Shown: in pieces, positions 20,910 through 34,700 of the stretch
How the letters are laid out: the number at the start of each line of letters is the position of its first letter
Position numbering within the stretch: the stretch's first letter is position 1
Assembly (NCBI GenBank): GCA_000708835.1
Contig: DF236981.1
Coordinates: forward strand, 1-64,000
Direction: 5' to 3'
Source: Klebsormidium nitens
Taxonomy: Eukaryota > Streptophyta > Klebsormidiophyceae > Klebsormidiales > Klebsormidiaceae
DNA length: 64,000 nt
Position numbers and translations under genes: made by a program
Notes under the pieces: generated by a model
Databases searched by the model: none
Seen by the model: the letters and a program-made list of their open reading frames with translations, nothing else
What the model was told of the DNA's origin: nothing

Positions 20910-22715
20910 ACTGCTCAGCAAGATAGACATGCGCGCGCTCGCCAGAGACATGCCCAGTATAAGAAGCTCCGCATGCAAGGTAGTCATTATAGTCAAACGG
21001 CTGCTCTAGCCGAGCCATGAGCTCGTAGGTAAGAGATCACCACGCAGATTGCTACCCAGCGTCGCAGCTCTCTGTGGCTGTTGGTATCTTTCTGCAGCTT
21101 TACCGGTCCTGGTGCTGGTCAAAAGACCTGGAGTAGTACATACTTTTGATATAAAAACTTGGCCGTCACAGAGACAGTCATTTGCGATATGCTAACATGG
21201 AATTTGTGATATAGATACCGAGGCCGACGGAGAAACACCAAGTGATCGAAGAAGGTAAAGCGTCCTCTTTTGCCCAACTTGACGTCTCAGTATTGATGTT
21301 TGATTCACAATGACGCATAGTGCCTACGCCAATTGATGCTGCGGCATCCACATGAAGCCGTACAGAACCAAAGCTCTCTTGCACGATTGTCGGCGTCAGT
21401 TGCAGCCACAGCTTGCAGGTGAGCCACAGCCAGTATGAAGCGGCGGCTCATATGATGGAGTACTGCACATGAAACGAAACGTTTGACGTACGTGACGGTG
21501 CAGTAAGTAAGTTATAGCTTAACTCTGGTTGTACGTTATATATTGCATGCACATGATATGACATTGGCGGGCCAGTTGCCATACCAGTTGCGTGTGACGA
21601 AGGCCGATATTCAAGCCTGAGCGACTGAAAATTGCGCATCGTGAATTAGGCTTGTGATTAATGAAGCTTAGCTTACGTCGCAATGATCGAGGGAACCGTC
21701 GAGCCGGACAATACGTGCCATGCAGACTATAGCTGCAATAAATATTGATAAATTTTGATCAAACGTACGGGAACTTACACGAGCCCAGTGTCCCGGGCCC
21801 ATATACGGGACCGATACGCATGTGCAGCATGCTATAACGCAGAGCTCAAGTCATGCAAACCATGAATCATTGATTTGTGTGCATGACCGTCAGAAGATAT
21901 ATATCCACGGATCATGCACGCGTGTGATACTTATTATCAATGCTAGAAGCATCGACACCATATCATTTGCATATATATTGCGATTGATAAAATCACGTTG
22001 ATCCCGGAGTCCAAAAATAATTAATGAAGTCGTAAAGGCACGCGTCCATTACCGGTCACATGCATCGATCGTTTAATCTCATGTTTAAGGTGGCAAACAT
22101 AGCGGCATGCAAGCGACTGCAGCTTAGACGAAATGGCTGGAGTTGCCTCTCAGTCGGTCGTGGATGCGCTATGCGAGGCCATCATTCATTCATCATTCAT
22201 CATTCTTTTCCTCTTTAAGTCACAGTCCGGTCTCTCAGAAGCCTGCTAAACTCAGCGCATGGCCATTGGTCTTGGGTCGGACGGCTGGCCAATCCCCGCT
22301 GATGCGCGCTGGACTTTCCACGACGTGCACGTACTTTCCCTGGTGCCTCGATCAAAACGCTAGTTTCACTCAGGCGTAATGACGCGGCTGCTCAGGCAGT
22401 TGCTGGATGCTAATCGGATGCCTTGAGCAACACAGCGAACGGCTATCGTCACCCTGGCAGGGCAGGTAACCTGCCAGTGCATCGATGACCGATGACCTGG
22501 TTAGCGTGAGTAACCTGATGATAAGCAGTGAGTTTCCATTGCGCTCGCCGTATAGGGCCGTACTTTGGCGTACACGACATGCCCAAACTCAACTTGAGGC
22601 TAAGTTCGTCAAACAACACAGCCCCTCTTCCTTTTCTCTCTCGGGTATGGCAGCCCTCAAATAGGGGAGTGGTGCCGCGACACATGCGCACTGCGTCCCT
22701 TGTGCGCGTTGTGTC
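20910..22715. other. Intergenic between convergent genes
   Basis: AT-richer spacer between the stops of the FUSC-like and ABCA genes, presumably holding both 3' UTRs. It includes a short CATT/ATTC microsatellite at about 22178-22206 and many CATG/GCATGC words. No coding exon or RNA gene recognised. Confidence 0.6.
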
Positions 22716-25700
22716 TCACCCCCGGTCGGCATCCTCTTGCCGTGCCGCAAAGTTGTTGAAGATCGCCTCCAGCGTCGTTTGGCCAACACTGTACTCGGCG
22801 ATGCCCACAGCCGCCCTGCACCCACCACCACGACGTGCCACGTCACGGGCTTGCACAAGAAGAACGCTTTCGCAAGGTTGACCCACACAATAATGCTCAG
22901 GGCGCAAGTAGCGGATGGTTGAAGTGAACGACACCATAAGCTCTGATTCTGGAGACGCAAGGGTCACGGCATCTGGCTGGCTCACCGCTGCGCCTCCATT
23001 GCGGCGAAGACCTGCGCCAATGAGCGGCCCCCTTCCCGCGGTAGCTGCAAACAGGCAGGAGCACGAGGGTGAGCAGAAGGACCAAGCTCACGGGGCTCTT
23101 CCGGCAAACGTGATCAGCTGGCGCCAAATCCGTATCCCGTCACCCATTTGCAGCATTCAAGAACCCTAAAATTCCTGCGAAGAAGGCATAACGTAGCAGG
23201 CTGCCTAGTCTGCTCAGCATGCAAACAAATCCACGCGGGATCCGCGGGACTTCCCATGGTCACCATGTCCGTGCAGATGCAAACACTGGATGTAGAGCAA
23301 CTCGGCATGCGTGTCGTCAAGCGGCCTGATAATCAGGAGACTCCTGCTGACGAACTCGGTTAGCCTTCTGAGCAGCCTTCAAGTCCTTCTCTTCCCTTCG
23401 CCTCAGTGGTCGTCGACCAGCAGGGCCCCGGACGCCGACCTGATAGCGGAACGTGGCGGCGGTGTGTTCCAGGAGCGCGGCTCCCGGGAAGGTGGCGCGC
23501 ACGAACGCGTCGATGGCGCTGCTCTGCTCCGCCACGAGCCACCACTCGCAGAACGTCTGCACGCTGAGCCAGCCTGCACGCATGGCGGCCCACACCACAC
23601 GCTTCACGGCACGGCCCGCTGCAGTGTTCAGCACGCAACTTACAAAGCAGAGACTTGACACTGGATATACTTAGTAGCCGCGCCGAAATTTGGCACAGCA
23701 AACGACCCTGCCAGCGACAACGCTGAAAGCGGGGGAGAATGTCAGGCAGGCCAAGAGTACAAGGGCAAGGCAGTAGTAAGGCCGCGGGCCTGACCGTCGT
23801 GCGCGAGCTGTTCCTGCACGCTGCTGGTCATGCTCGCGTCGTGCTCGCCCGGGTTCTGCTGCGCCGCCCCCGCGTCGCCCCCCAGCAGCAGCGCCGCGCG
23901 GTCCTCGTCGCCCAGCGCGCACGCTGCCGCCACCACCGCCTCCGCCGGCAGCGCAGCCGCGAGGTCCAGCCCCGCGCGCAAAGCGTCCACGTCGCTGGCC
24001 TGCCGCACCAAAACAGCAACGGGGGGATCAGGTGGCGCGGGCATCATTGTCGTCGTTGCATCAGCTCCTCACAGATCTGCTATCACAAGCTCTTACAGGC
24101 AAAGCATCAGCCACTTGCACACATCACTAGCCAGCCAGCACGGGCGGTGTGAGCGGCGGGGGCAGAATGGCGGGGTGCTTACGGGAGCATCCTCGGGCTG
24201 GCTGTGCTCGTGGCCGTAGCGGAGGAGGGCGGGGATGGACGTCATCACGCGCTCGCACAGCAGCGCCAGCGCGGCCAGGCTGGGGGTCACCGCCTTCACC
24301 TGCGCGCAGCACCGAGCATAGGGCACTCAGTGGGGGACCTCTCGTTCAGACCGGTTGGGCAGCACCCGGGAATACGCAGCATAGCCTCTGGAGACAGTCT
24401 TGATCAGGGCACAGAAGAACACTGGACACGGCATGCCAGGCGCAAGGCCAGAATTATTTTTGAGGCGAGGACCCAGTGACGCAGTACACTGTCACGCTGA
24501 TCGCCACCCTTAGGCAAGCCGAGCCACCCCTGTGGAAGCGGCCAGTCAGCAGCAGCCTCGGTCCCACAGTGTGGGGTGCGGCGCGTGGGCCTCACCTCGA
24601 GCTCGAGCGCGGCGCCGAAGCGTGTTTTGAGGTGCTGCGGGGAGCCGAGGCAGCGCAGGCGGCCCGCGGTCATGATGCCGATGGTGCTGCACAGCGCCTG
24701 CGCCTCCGCCATGCTGTGCGTCGTCAGCAGCACCGCGCACCGCCCCGCGCGCACCGACAGCCGCGACACCACGTCCCACAAGAACCGCCGCGCAGCAGGG
24801 TCCATGCCTGCACGGGGCCGCACCAGACTGGTAGCTATCATTCTCTGGTCCTCGAGAAGGACAACACAAGGGCAGATTGGAAGACTAAAGAGAGGCCCTG
24901 GACTCAACCAAATGGCCTTCGGCATGACCCATGTCGTCTTTTGAGGTGAGACGCGCCTGATGGCAGGCTATGCTTGGCATCCGCACCAACGCGGGCGGCA
25001 GTGCCGGCGAGTTGGATGCTGGGCGGTGCGGCTTGCCTGTGGAGGGTTCGTCGAGGATGATGATGGGCGGGTCGCCCACCATGGCCTGCGCCACGCTCAG
25101 CTTGCGCTTGTTGCCGCCGCTCAGCACGCCCGCGCGCACGTCCGCACACCCCACCAGCTCTAGCTCCTGCACAGACCAAAACGCAAGGCGTCAATCTTCA
25201 GATGCCTCCAAAGTTGAAAGCTTTATTACGTTGAATTATGGATCAGGATCGTTCAATCTCCAGAGGCCTCCAAAGTTAAAAAGCTTTATAACGTTAGAAT
25301 ATGGATCAGGATCATTGGATCTCCAGAGGCCTCCAAAGTCGAAAGCTCTGTTATTTAGAATATGGATCAGGATCATTCTCAAGCCCGATCTTCCGTGTCC
25401 AGTGCCAGCACCGGCGGCGCACCTTGAGCTTGGCCTCCACGACCTCGGGCAGGTTCTTCTCGGGGACGCCCTTGATGCGCGCGTACAGCTGCAGGTGCTC
25501 GCGCGGCGTCAGCAGCTCCAGCAGCGGGTCGCGCTGCGGGCAGTACCCCACCTGCACAAGCGGCCAGCACACAGCGGCCTCGCTCAGTCGTTTTCCTCAG
25601 CCAGGACTCGGAGCTACGAGCCAAGGGGCCGAGCCATCACAGGCCGGCGGCCGTCAGACTGAGCAGCAACAGAGCATCGAACATTGTGAAGCCGGCTTTC

Positions 25701-28700
25701 ATAAGTTGTTTGAGCGCAGTCGTCTGCGGCTTAGGTAGACAGACGGGACAAACACAAGGAGCACTTCCCGTGACTCCATCTTCTATGAATGCATCCTCTC
25801 TTGGCACACTAGCCCCGAAGCAGCCCGCACAGCGGCAGCAGTTTCTGCTGCGTGCTGCACGGTGTTTGCCGGGGCGGATCACTCACCAGCCTGCGCGCTG
25901 CGGTCTGGTTGGTGCGGATGTCGTTCCCGACGACGAAGGCGGTGCCGTCGGAGGGCGCGACCTCCCCCGTGAGCATGCCCAGCGTCGTGGTCTTGCCCGC
26001 GCCGTTCACGCCCAGGAAGCCGAAGCACTCCCCCGGCCCGATGCCGAAGCTCAGCGACTGCACGGCCACCTTGCTCGGGCCACCCCCGGGGCTGGGGTAC
26101 ACCTTGCGCAGCCCTGACAGGCGCACCAGGCTGCCGCGCCCCGCAGGACCCTCCACTCGCGCACGCTCCGCCGCAACGTCCGCGTCCTCGTCAGCATACG
26201 GGGACGCAGGGTCGGCTGCACAAACGAAAAGAGGGCCGATCCACCTCAGTCTGGCACTTCCTTGATGAACGGACTTGATCAAAAGAAAAAGAATATTTTA
26301 GAAAGTTCGTTGCAAGACATACAACGAGGCGTGGAAACATTGCAAAGGATTGCATAGTACATAGATTGCAAACGACCGCCCTGTAGTGTAACATTGTCCA
26401 GAGCATGGAGCAATACTGTACACATGCGTTGCTTGATCCTATGGTCATACTTCGGTACGCACCTTGCGGGCCGAGCCGAGGGGACGGCGGCAAGCTGCCG
26501 GGTCCGGAAGGAGTAGAGGGTGCCGACGGCACGAGCGAGTATGCGGGGGCTAGGGCGGCGCGGCGGCTCCAGGGGGCGGGCGCGGCGGGGAGCGCGTACC
26601 ACAGGTGGTGCAGGGGGGGCACGTGGTCCAGCAGCAGCGCGACGCTGAAGTAGACCGCAGCCTCGACGAGGAGGTACACGATGTTGGCGCCGCTGACGTC
26701 CCACGCGAGGGCGGACGACGGCAGGTCCGGGTCCAGGCCCTGCTGCCGCAGCGCCAGGCTGGACAGGCCGTCCGCCAGGCAGAAGCCGGGGAACAGCCGG
26801 AAGAAGGCCTGCCGAGGGGGGGAAAGAGATAAGATTGGGAAGAGCAGAGCGCATAGGAAAGGTGCCGACGTCAAAACAAACGACGCAGGCGGCCTTACAT
26901 TGGACCTGTGAGGATGGAGAGCCGCTCTGAACGGTGTGTAAGAGGCACAAGCCCTCGGTTGAAGAGTCTACGATTGTGAGTCGACCAAGAGGGCTCTAGA
27001 AGTACTATTGATCTCTCGAGAATGGCTGATGCGACGGCGACGCGGCTCACCTTGAGGGTGTGGCTGGTGTGGCGCGTATTCTTGATGAGGCTCATGATGA
27101 AGCTGGCCAGGCTGAGCAGCAGGCCCGTGAAGAGGTGCACCAGCAGCACCGCGTTCTGCGCGGCCGCGTGGTGCGTGAATGCGAACGTGAGGCAGTACGT
27201 CAGCGCGGCCACCGCGGGGCCATACGCGAGCAGCAGCAGCGCGGTTGGCAGCAGCGACTCGGCCCCGATGAACTCGTCCACGCCAAACAGCGCAAAGAGC
27301 GCGAGCGCCAGGCTGGCAGGGAGCAGGTACGACACGCCGTCCCACAGCGCGGTGGACACCCAGTAGCTCGTCAGCGATACGCCGCTCAGCACCTGCACAC
27401 GCACCGCACCAAGCGTTAGCAAGCCGGCAAACACAGAGTTTCTGCAGAAGCCAAGGCCAAACATCGAGGCAGGTACCGGTTGGTTATGGTTGACAGAAAG
27501 CTCGTATCTTGACGAGAAAAAAAGAAATCAAGTGAGGTGCTTCCACAATCCTTGGTGCCTACCTGCTGCGCCTTGGCTCCCGTCTCGCGCTCCTTGACAA
27601 CGGCGACCGCGAAGGATGCCGGGATGAAGGCGAACGCGACGCACACGATGATGCTCGCGCTGAAGGCCCCGATGTCACGCCGCTGCCGCCGCTGGCTGTA
27701 GCTCTGCGGCAGCGGGTGGTTCCGTGTCGCGATGCTGACGTCACGGCTGGCGTGCGCGGCCTTGAGCAGCGCGTCGTTAACCAGGTTGATGTACAGCGGC
27801 GCGGCGTGCTGCGCCGTCGTGTTGTGCAGGATGCTGTAACCGACCGCGCCGCTGGCCGTGCGCGGACCAAACAGGACTGCGCCGTACCTGCGCAGGGGAC
27901 AGCAAACGGATCTGCGGCTGCAGCACGGCGGCCAGATCAAGCTTTGTCGTGCTTCTCAACGATTTGGTCTCGCTAAAATAGTTGCAAGGGGTCCACCGGT
28001 CTTGCTAACAAATTCCCTGGGCATCGTTACAGTAACACAAGTGAAGGCCAAGCTTGCAGCAATCGAGCAAGCCAGGACACGGTAGGATTCAAAGAGCAGA
28101 AAGCCAACACTGGCAGCTCCATACGTTAACCTCGGTGCTACTATATAAAGTGCGTGCGGCTGACCTGGACTCGTAGGTGAGGTTCCTGCTCTCGATGAGG
28201 AAGGCGCTCATGTTGAGCAGCGCAGGGCCCTCGTCGGGGCCGGCCGCCGCGACGGCCTTCTCCAGCAAACGGTCCGCACGCGGAAACACGAACGAGGGGG
28301 CCGTCACCGGCTGGGGGAACCCGCTACGCAGCCAAGGCGACACCTGCGCACGGACAGAGGCAGCGTTATCATTTGACGCACCAGACCCGGCGATGACGTC
28401 AGCACGTAGACTTCGGTACTAAAGCTCTGACGAACTTCTTGAGGGCTAGACGAGCCCGAGTTCACCACTGCTGTTCGTGTCAGATCGGAGAGCAGTAACC
28501 CTTGTTTCAAGGGAATGAAATGCTGTAAGGGGGGGGCCCGTGAGGCAATTGGAATGAGCGAGGGGACGCAACGTCCGGGGGGCGCGGCGCACCTCGTTGG
28601 CGAGGGGGAAGGTGAGGTTGATGGGCACGGGCGCGGTGGGCTGCTTGCCGAGGATGTGCCCGTTGAACTCGTGGAAGTCGAGGTGCACGGCGGGCAGGTT

Positions 28701-31700
28701 GGGGTGCGGCTTGAGCAGCAGCAGCGTGAGGCCCAGCAGCAGGAACAGCGCGGGGATGACCAGCTGGAACACGCACCCGCGCACGTCGCGCACCGCGCAC
28801 AGCCACCGCTTGCGCAGCAGCGCGCGGCAGTGCTTCCAGAACATCTTGCGCCGCACGCGCGCCATCACCCACCGGCTGCTGCTGCCCACCTGGAGAGGCG
28901 CAACCGGTGTTCGTGGAAGCGGAGCGAAAAAGCGCTCAAGGACTTGAATGGTGAAATACAGACATGCTTTCCAAAAGAGGTGGGCTTTTCGTTTCGAGCG
29001 ACTGTCAATCTACAAAAGGTCACTGCCTATTTATAAACGGCCAAGAAAGGCCGTTCCGGTACCAGGGCTCTAGCTTCATGCAATGATTTGTGATATTCTG
29101 GACACTTCAATATAAACCAGCACCGACCAGCAGGTCGGTTGCAAAGCAACGATCTCCTGCCAACCTGAACCACTGAGCCCTGCGCGTGTCCCCTCCGCAA
29201 CTTGTGTGCCCACCTTGCTGAGGGTCGGCCCCGGGCGCCCGGGCTGCCCCTCCTTGGCCCCTCCTCGCTCCGCGTCTCCCTCCCTGCTGACGCTCGCTTC
29301 GGCGCGGCCCTCGTGCCCTTGCTCTCCGCCGTTCATCCTGTCCTCCTCACTATCCTTATTCTGCTCCGCGTCCCCGCGTGCGATGCGCAGGAAGACCTCC
29401 TCGAGGGTGGTCACGCTGACGCCGTAGCCCGCGATGCCTCGCTCCGCGGCCGCGGCCGCGTCCAGGTCGTGGAACAGCGCGGGGAAGGCCGCCGTGTGCG
29501 CGAGCGGCAGCCGGAACGCCAGCTCGCTCGCCACCTGCACGGCCACGAAACGTGAATAACTTCGGGCTTGTTCGGAAACTGATAAGCCAATAAAGGGACG
29601 GCGAACGGCTAAGACGAGCTTATACAGGAGAGCCTCTGCAACCTCCTCGTGAGTGACGACTTTTGAAACACCGCGTTCCAAGGATGACGGCCTAGCAACA
29701 ATCGAGATGACGAGGAGGGGATGGTGAAGCACGTCACTCAGAGTGACTCCACCCGAAGTGAGAGCTCATCTTCCAAAGCTCGGGCCAGCAGCACGAGCGT
29801 CGAAACAGGGCGTGCCTGGGGCTCAGCCAGGGCACGTCGTTTGCGCTCACGTCGTTGACCAGGGAAGCCACAGGAACGTGGCGTCGTATGGTGTCCTCAA
29901 TAGCCGTCGAGTCGCAGTCCGCCTTCTGCAGGGGTATTCGGCGAGCCCCAAGTCAGCTTTCTGAGGGACCAGCGATGCATAAGAGCACTGATGCCATTAT
30001 GTCGACACGTCAGCCCTAAGAAGCGTTCCTGTGCGCTTGTTCAGGTCGTTCATGCTGTGTTTCACTGACAGGGATTCGCCGGATTGGTCAGGAGACAAAG
30101 GAGACAGCACTGTGGGTGCGTGCGGGGCTCACCTTGATGAGCGTGAGCGTGTAACCGACGCCGAAACGGTTCTTCAAATACAGCGAGCTGCACGCCAAGC
30201 AGCATGCGTCAAAACTTCGGAATGTGGAATCCTTGCTTGGAGCGTCTGACGCATGAATCACACAAGGTGCAACCTTGACCGCGCCGGCGAGACAACCACA
30301 TCCTAACCAGCTTAAATCAGATCGTAATTCTTCAGGCAGTAACCTTCTTGAAAGCTTGCAGAGTAAAATTAGCCCTCGCTTGTGGCGCAAAAGTCTTGAA
30401 AGCTAAGCGGCTATGCTTACAGTTAGGCAAGGCTCGTCTATTCAGAAGGCCTCAGAACACTAATGTCGTGATTGCGAATGCCTCAGGCCGTCTTGTTTAC
30501 TGTTACTGGTTTCAAGAATGAGTTGCTGACCTGGCGGCCGCCCGCAGCATGCCATGGCTCATGATAGCGATCCTGTCGCCCAGCGCGTCGGCCTCCTCCA
30601 TGGAGTGCGTGGTGAGCAGGATGCAGCGGCCCGCCTTGCTGCGCTTCAGCAGCCGCCAGATCGCGCGCTGGCTGTACGGGTCCATGCCCGCGCTCGGCTC
30701 GTCCAAAATCACCTGCGCCACAGCATTCCCCGTGCCATCAAAACAGCCAGGGAAGGTTCTGTGCGCAGGAAAGGCAGTCAGAGGACAGCAAGGACATAGA
30801 GGGGGCAACAATCGGGAGTCACAACGGCGGTGCCGACATGCTGAACTTGAGACGTGCGCTTTGCAGAACAGGAAAACTGGACATTAGCGACCCTGAAGCC
30901 AACCATTCCGGCAGCGAAAAACTATAGGCGACTGCAGGGCTTTGGGGGCAAATGCGGCGGACAGACTCACCACGCGGCTGCCCCCCAGGAGGGCGATGGC
31001 CACTGAAAGCTTGCGCTTCATGCCCCCGGACAGGCTGGCAGCGCGCGCGTGGCGCTTGTCAGCCAAGCCGACCTGAGCATAGCGACGTCGCCTCAAGTTA
31101 GTCATGATTCTGCTGGACTTTGGCGAGGCTCATGAGACATTGACGTCGACCAAAGGCCCAATACCACTGCCAGTCCGTGACCCTCTGCAAATGGTTATGC
31201 TAGTTATTGCGAGCGGGCATAAACAACGAACATCCCATTCAAAATGAAGCGATCCAAAATGATGCGATCCAAGCACTCAAGCAATCAGACTTCGACAACA
31301 GTCTTTGCCACTAACCAAGCGCATAGCGGGCACTCACGCTCTGGATCATGTTGGCCACTTGGGCTGGGATGGCGGCGCGGTCGACGTCCTTGAGCGTGGC
31401 AAACAGCTGCAGGTGCTCCTCCACCTGCACCCACATACAACGCTCAGAGGCGCGCGGACACTGCGTAGGGATCGGCTACATAAAAATGCATGTAGTGGTG
31501 CGCCGGGTACGGTCACATAAACGCAGACAACTATGTTTGGCGAATGTACAGGTGAAGGTTTGGATACAGGCGATAGGCGAGTTGAAGATTCAGCAGGGGG
31601 CTGACCGTGAGCTCGGGAAAGAGGATGTCGTGCTGCGGGCACACGCCCAGCTGCCGTCGAATGGCGTCCTGCACAGACGGAAAGGCGCCTCAGAAGCGTA

Positions 31701-34700
31701 GTTGTACGGAACTGTACCGCAGTTTCCAAATTGGAGTACGACGTAGAAGCGACCGTCCTCATCACGATGACGTTTGCAAGAATACAGAGCGGACCCTAAA
31801 CAGAAGCGTGTAGCAGGAGTTGCCACGTCATCCATCATTGGAGTGCGATCTCGCCAGAAGCAGCAGAAGCACTTTGGGAACGCCGGGATCGTGTGAGACC
31901 ATGCCAATGCGAGCGACGAAGTCACCCTGCGGACACGACGTCAGCAGACTCGCAAATGTTGCCGCCTACTTGATCCATCCCAGCACAAAATCGGTGGAGA
32001 ACACGATGGCATAGACAGCAGAATTCAGCACTTCCTTCCGCCTACTCACGCCCTCACCATGTGCGTGTGGATGCTCTTGCCGCGCACGTCCGCGTCCCCC
32101 GCTGAGGGCGGCACCAGGCCGGTGAGCATGGCGATGGTGGTGCTCTTGCCAGCCCCGTTGTGGCCCAGCAGCGCCGTGATCTGGCCCTCGTACAGCACCA
32201 GATCCACCCCTGCTACGGCCACCGCGCCGCCAAAGTCCTTGCGCAGCCCGCTAACAACCACGCACCTGCGCGCAAACATTAAAATCAGCTGAAGTCAACG
32301 CTACCTCAGACAGTCGTTAACGAAGTTTTCACACTTCCGCAGGGGTAGAATACTCCCAAAAGATCTGTGCTACAAGATTGTTGGCGCTCCAAAGCTCTTT
32401 TCTACATGGTACTGTTGGCGCTCCCAAGAGCTGTTACAAGTCGTACGGTTGGCGCTCAAGTGGTGACCCTGTCATCCACGTAACAAGAGTCAAACACGAC
32501 ACGAGCAACCTGTTTGGGAGTTCGCTTGTCGACCGATAGAACAGCTGGACTTTCATTATAAACTCTACCACGTTCAGTCATTTACCTGGCCTCCTTCTCC
32601 TGCCGCCTCAGCGTCCTGCCCACCGCCTCGAAGCCTTCCCCGCGCGGCTCCTCCCGCGCCTCCCCCCGCCCGACGTCGCTCATGCCGGAGTCGCTGCTGA
32701 AGCCCGACTCCCACTGCTCCACGCTCTCCACGCTGCGCTGCCTCAGCAGGCCCGCCTCCAAGTCGGCGCTGCCCCCCGCCGCGCGCGAGAACCGGCCCGG
32801 CCGCATGGGCTCGGGGAGCGGCCGCACTGGGGCCCAGTAAGAGCGCAGCAGCGGAAAGTACCAGGGGCGCGCCACGCCATGCTCGCGCGGGAGCACCTGC
32901 AGGGGCAGAAAGAGCGGGCACGGGTCGAGAGAAAATTTGGAAGGAGTCTGACCTCAGTTTACGCAGGTACTTCACGGGGCAGAACAAGTACCGTGTTGCC
33001 AGACAGCCGTATGTTACTTCTTTTCACGACAAGAAGATGGAGGGAGGCCATGCAAAGTGATGCAAGGGGAGAAAATGGATGACAAGGCTGGGGGCCCCCG
33101 CTAGAAGCTGCACACGCATCAAGCCCGGCGCGACTTGTTACCTTGTCAGCGTACCAGCCGAGGCCGCAGTAGAGCAGGCCGTCGAGCAGCATCATGAGCA
33201 AGCACACCCCGAAGTTGATGCCCGACGACGGCTGCAGACGCACATCGCGACATTGCTCAGGGGTGGGAGAAAAGCAGACGCTGAGGATATAGAACGGCTG
33301 ATGCTGGCAGGGTGTAGACAAACATCGGCGATCCGCTGCAATGTTCGTCAAAGAGGCTCGTTTCTGGAAAAGCGCTCCGATACGAGCCCTACGTTTCGGG
33401 TTCCGACGACCATCTGTCTGTATGATCCACAGAGCACATTACGATCGTAAAGATGATGGAATGTCTCATTCTGAGTTGGACGGCGGCCCGCGGGTGGGGC
33501 TCACCTGGAAGATGTTGCTCCAGCGCAGGCCGACGTGGCCCTGCTCGTAGTCCGCAAAGTTGGCCGTGCCCAGCGCAAACGCGGTCGGGCTGGACAGGCT
33601 GCCCACCACGCGCGCCCACCTGCAGCAGCCGCGCACCAAAATGGTTGAGCTTCCCGTCCTTAGAAAAAAGCCGCGACCTCAGAGAAGTGACACCAGGGAC
33701 ACAGAAGGGTGCTGCCTGGTGCAGGATATGTCAGAGTGCAGTCCCACTCAAAACCACAAAGAATCTGCGAAATTAATGGGCCTCAGGCAGTATTTCCTAC
33801 GATCTACATAACATGTCCCACAGTCGGCACAGATTCGACGATTGAAGATCAGGCATTGATTCTCGATGCCTGTTCTAGGTGAATTCGAAAGGGACCAAAC
33901 ATACGACTCCTTCTCCAAGCGATGTTACATGACGTGAACAAGAAGAGGGGGTGGTTACGTGAGGGTTGTCCGGAACAAGATGCGTGCAGTGATGGCTGCA
34001 GTGGATAAACGAGGAACTGTGGCACAGCGGAGGGGCACGTGGCGCGGGGCGGGCCTCACCCTGGGGCCTGCGGGTCGACGAGGGTGTAGTAGGGGAAGAA
34101 GGCGCCAAGAAACGCGAGCGCGCCCACGGAGGCAGCGGTGCGCGCGCGCGAGAAGAAGGTGGAGAGCAGGAAGCAGAGGCCGATGGAGGAGAGGCCGAAG
34201 ACGAAGAAGTAGGCGAAGACCACGCTCTTGTCGCTGTGAGCAAACAGGCTGCTCCACGTCACCGCCGTGATCACGGCCGACGTCACGCCGAACTGCGGGA
34301 GCAAAGAAGGGCAGGCCAGTCAGAAGCCCGAGCAGAAGTGAAAGAAGTGGAGACAACTGCGCTCGGGACGTATCCATGCGCCGGACAACGGCGCACGGCG
34401 CAGAGACAAAACAGAAACAAAAAACTGTTCTTAGCAGCAACAAGCGAGCTCATCTACGATGCCGACCCTTCTCATCCTCCTCCACATGTCAAGCACAACC
34501 TCCCCTGGACTCCGTGTTTCCTTTCCAATGTCTGCTCGATCTTTTTGCCCATGTATCACTTTTCTACGGCGCCAACGACCTTCTGTTTAGAACAGGTTCC
34601 AGTCGGGGGCAGGTAACGCTGTTCGGCATGTCCATTAAGGAGGCGCGGGAAGTGACACCCCGCGGCCGGCGCGTTTACCTGCACGCCGTAGGTGATGAGC

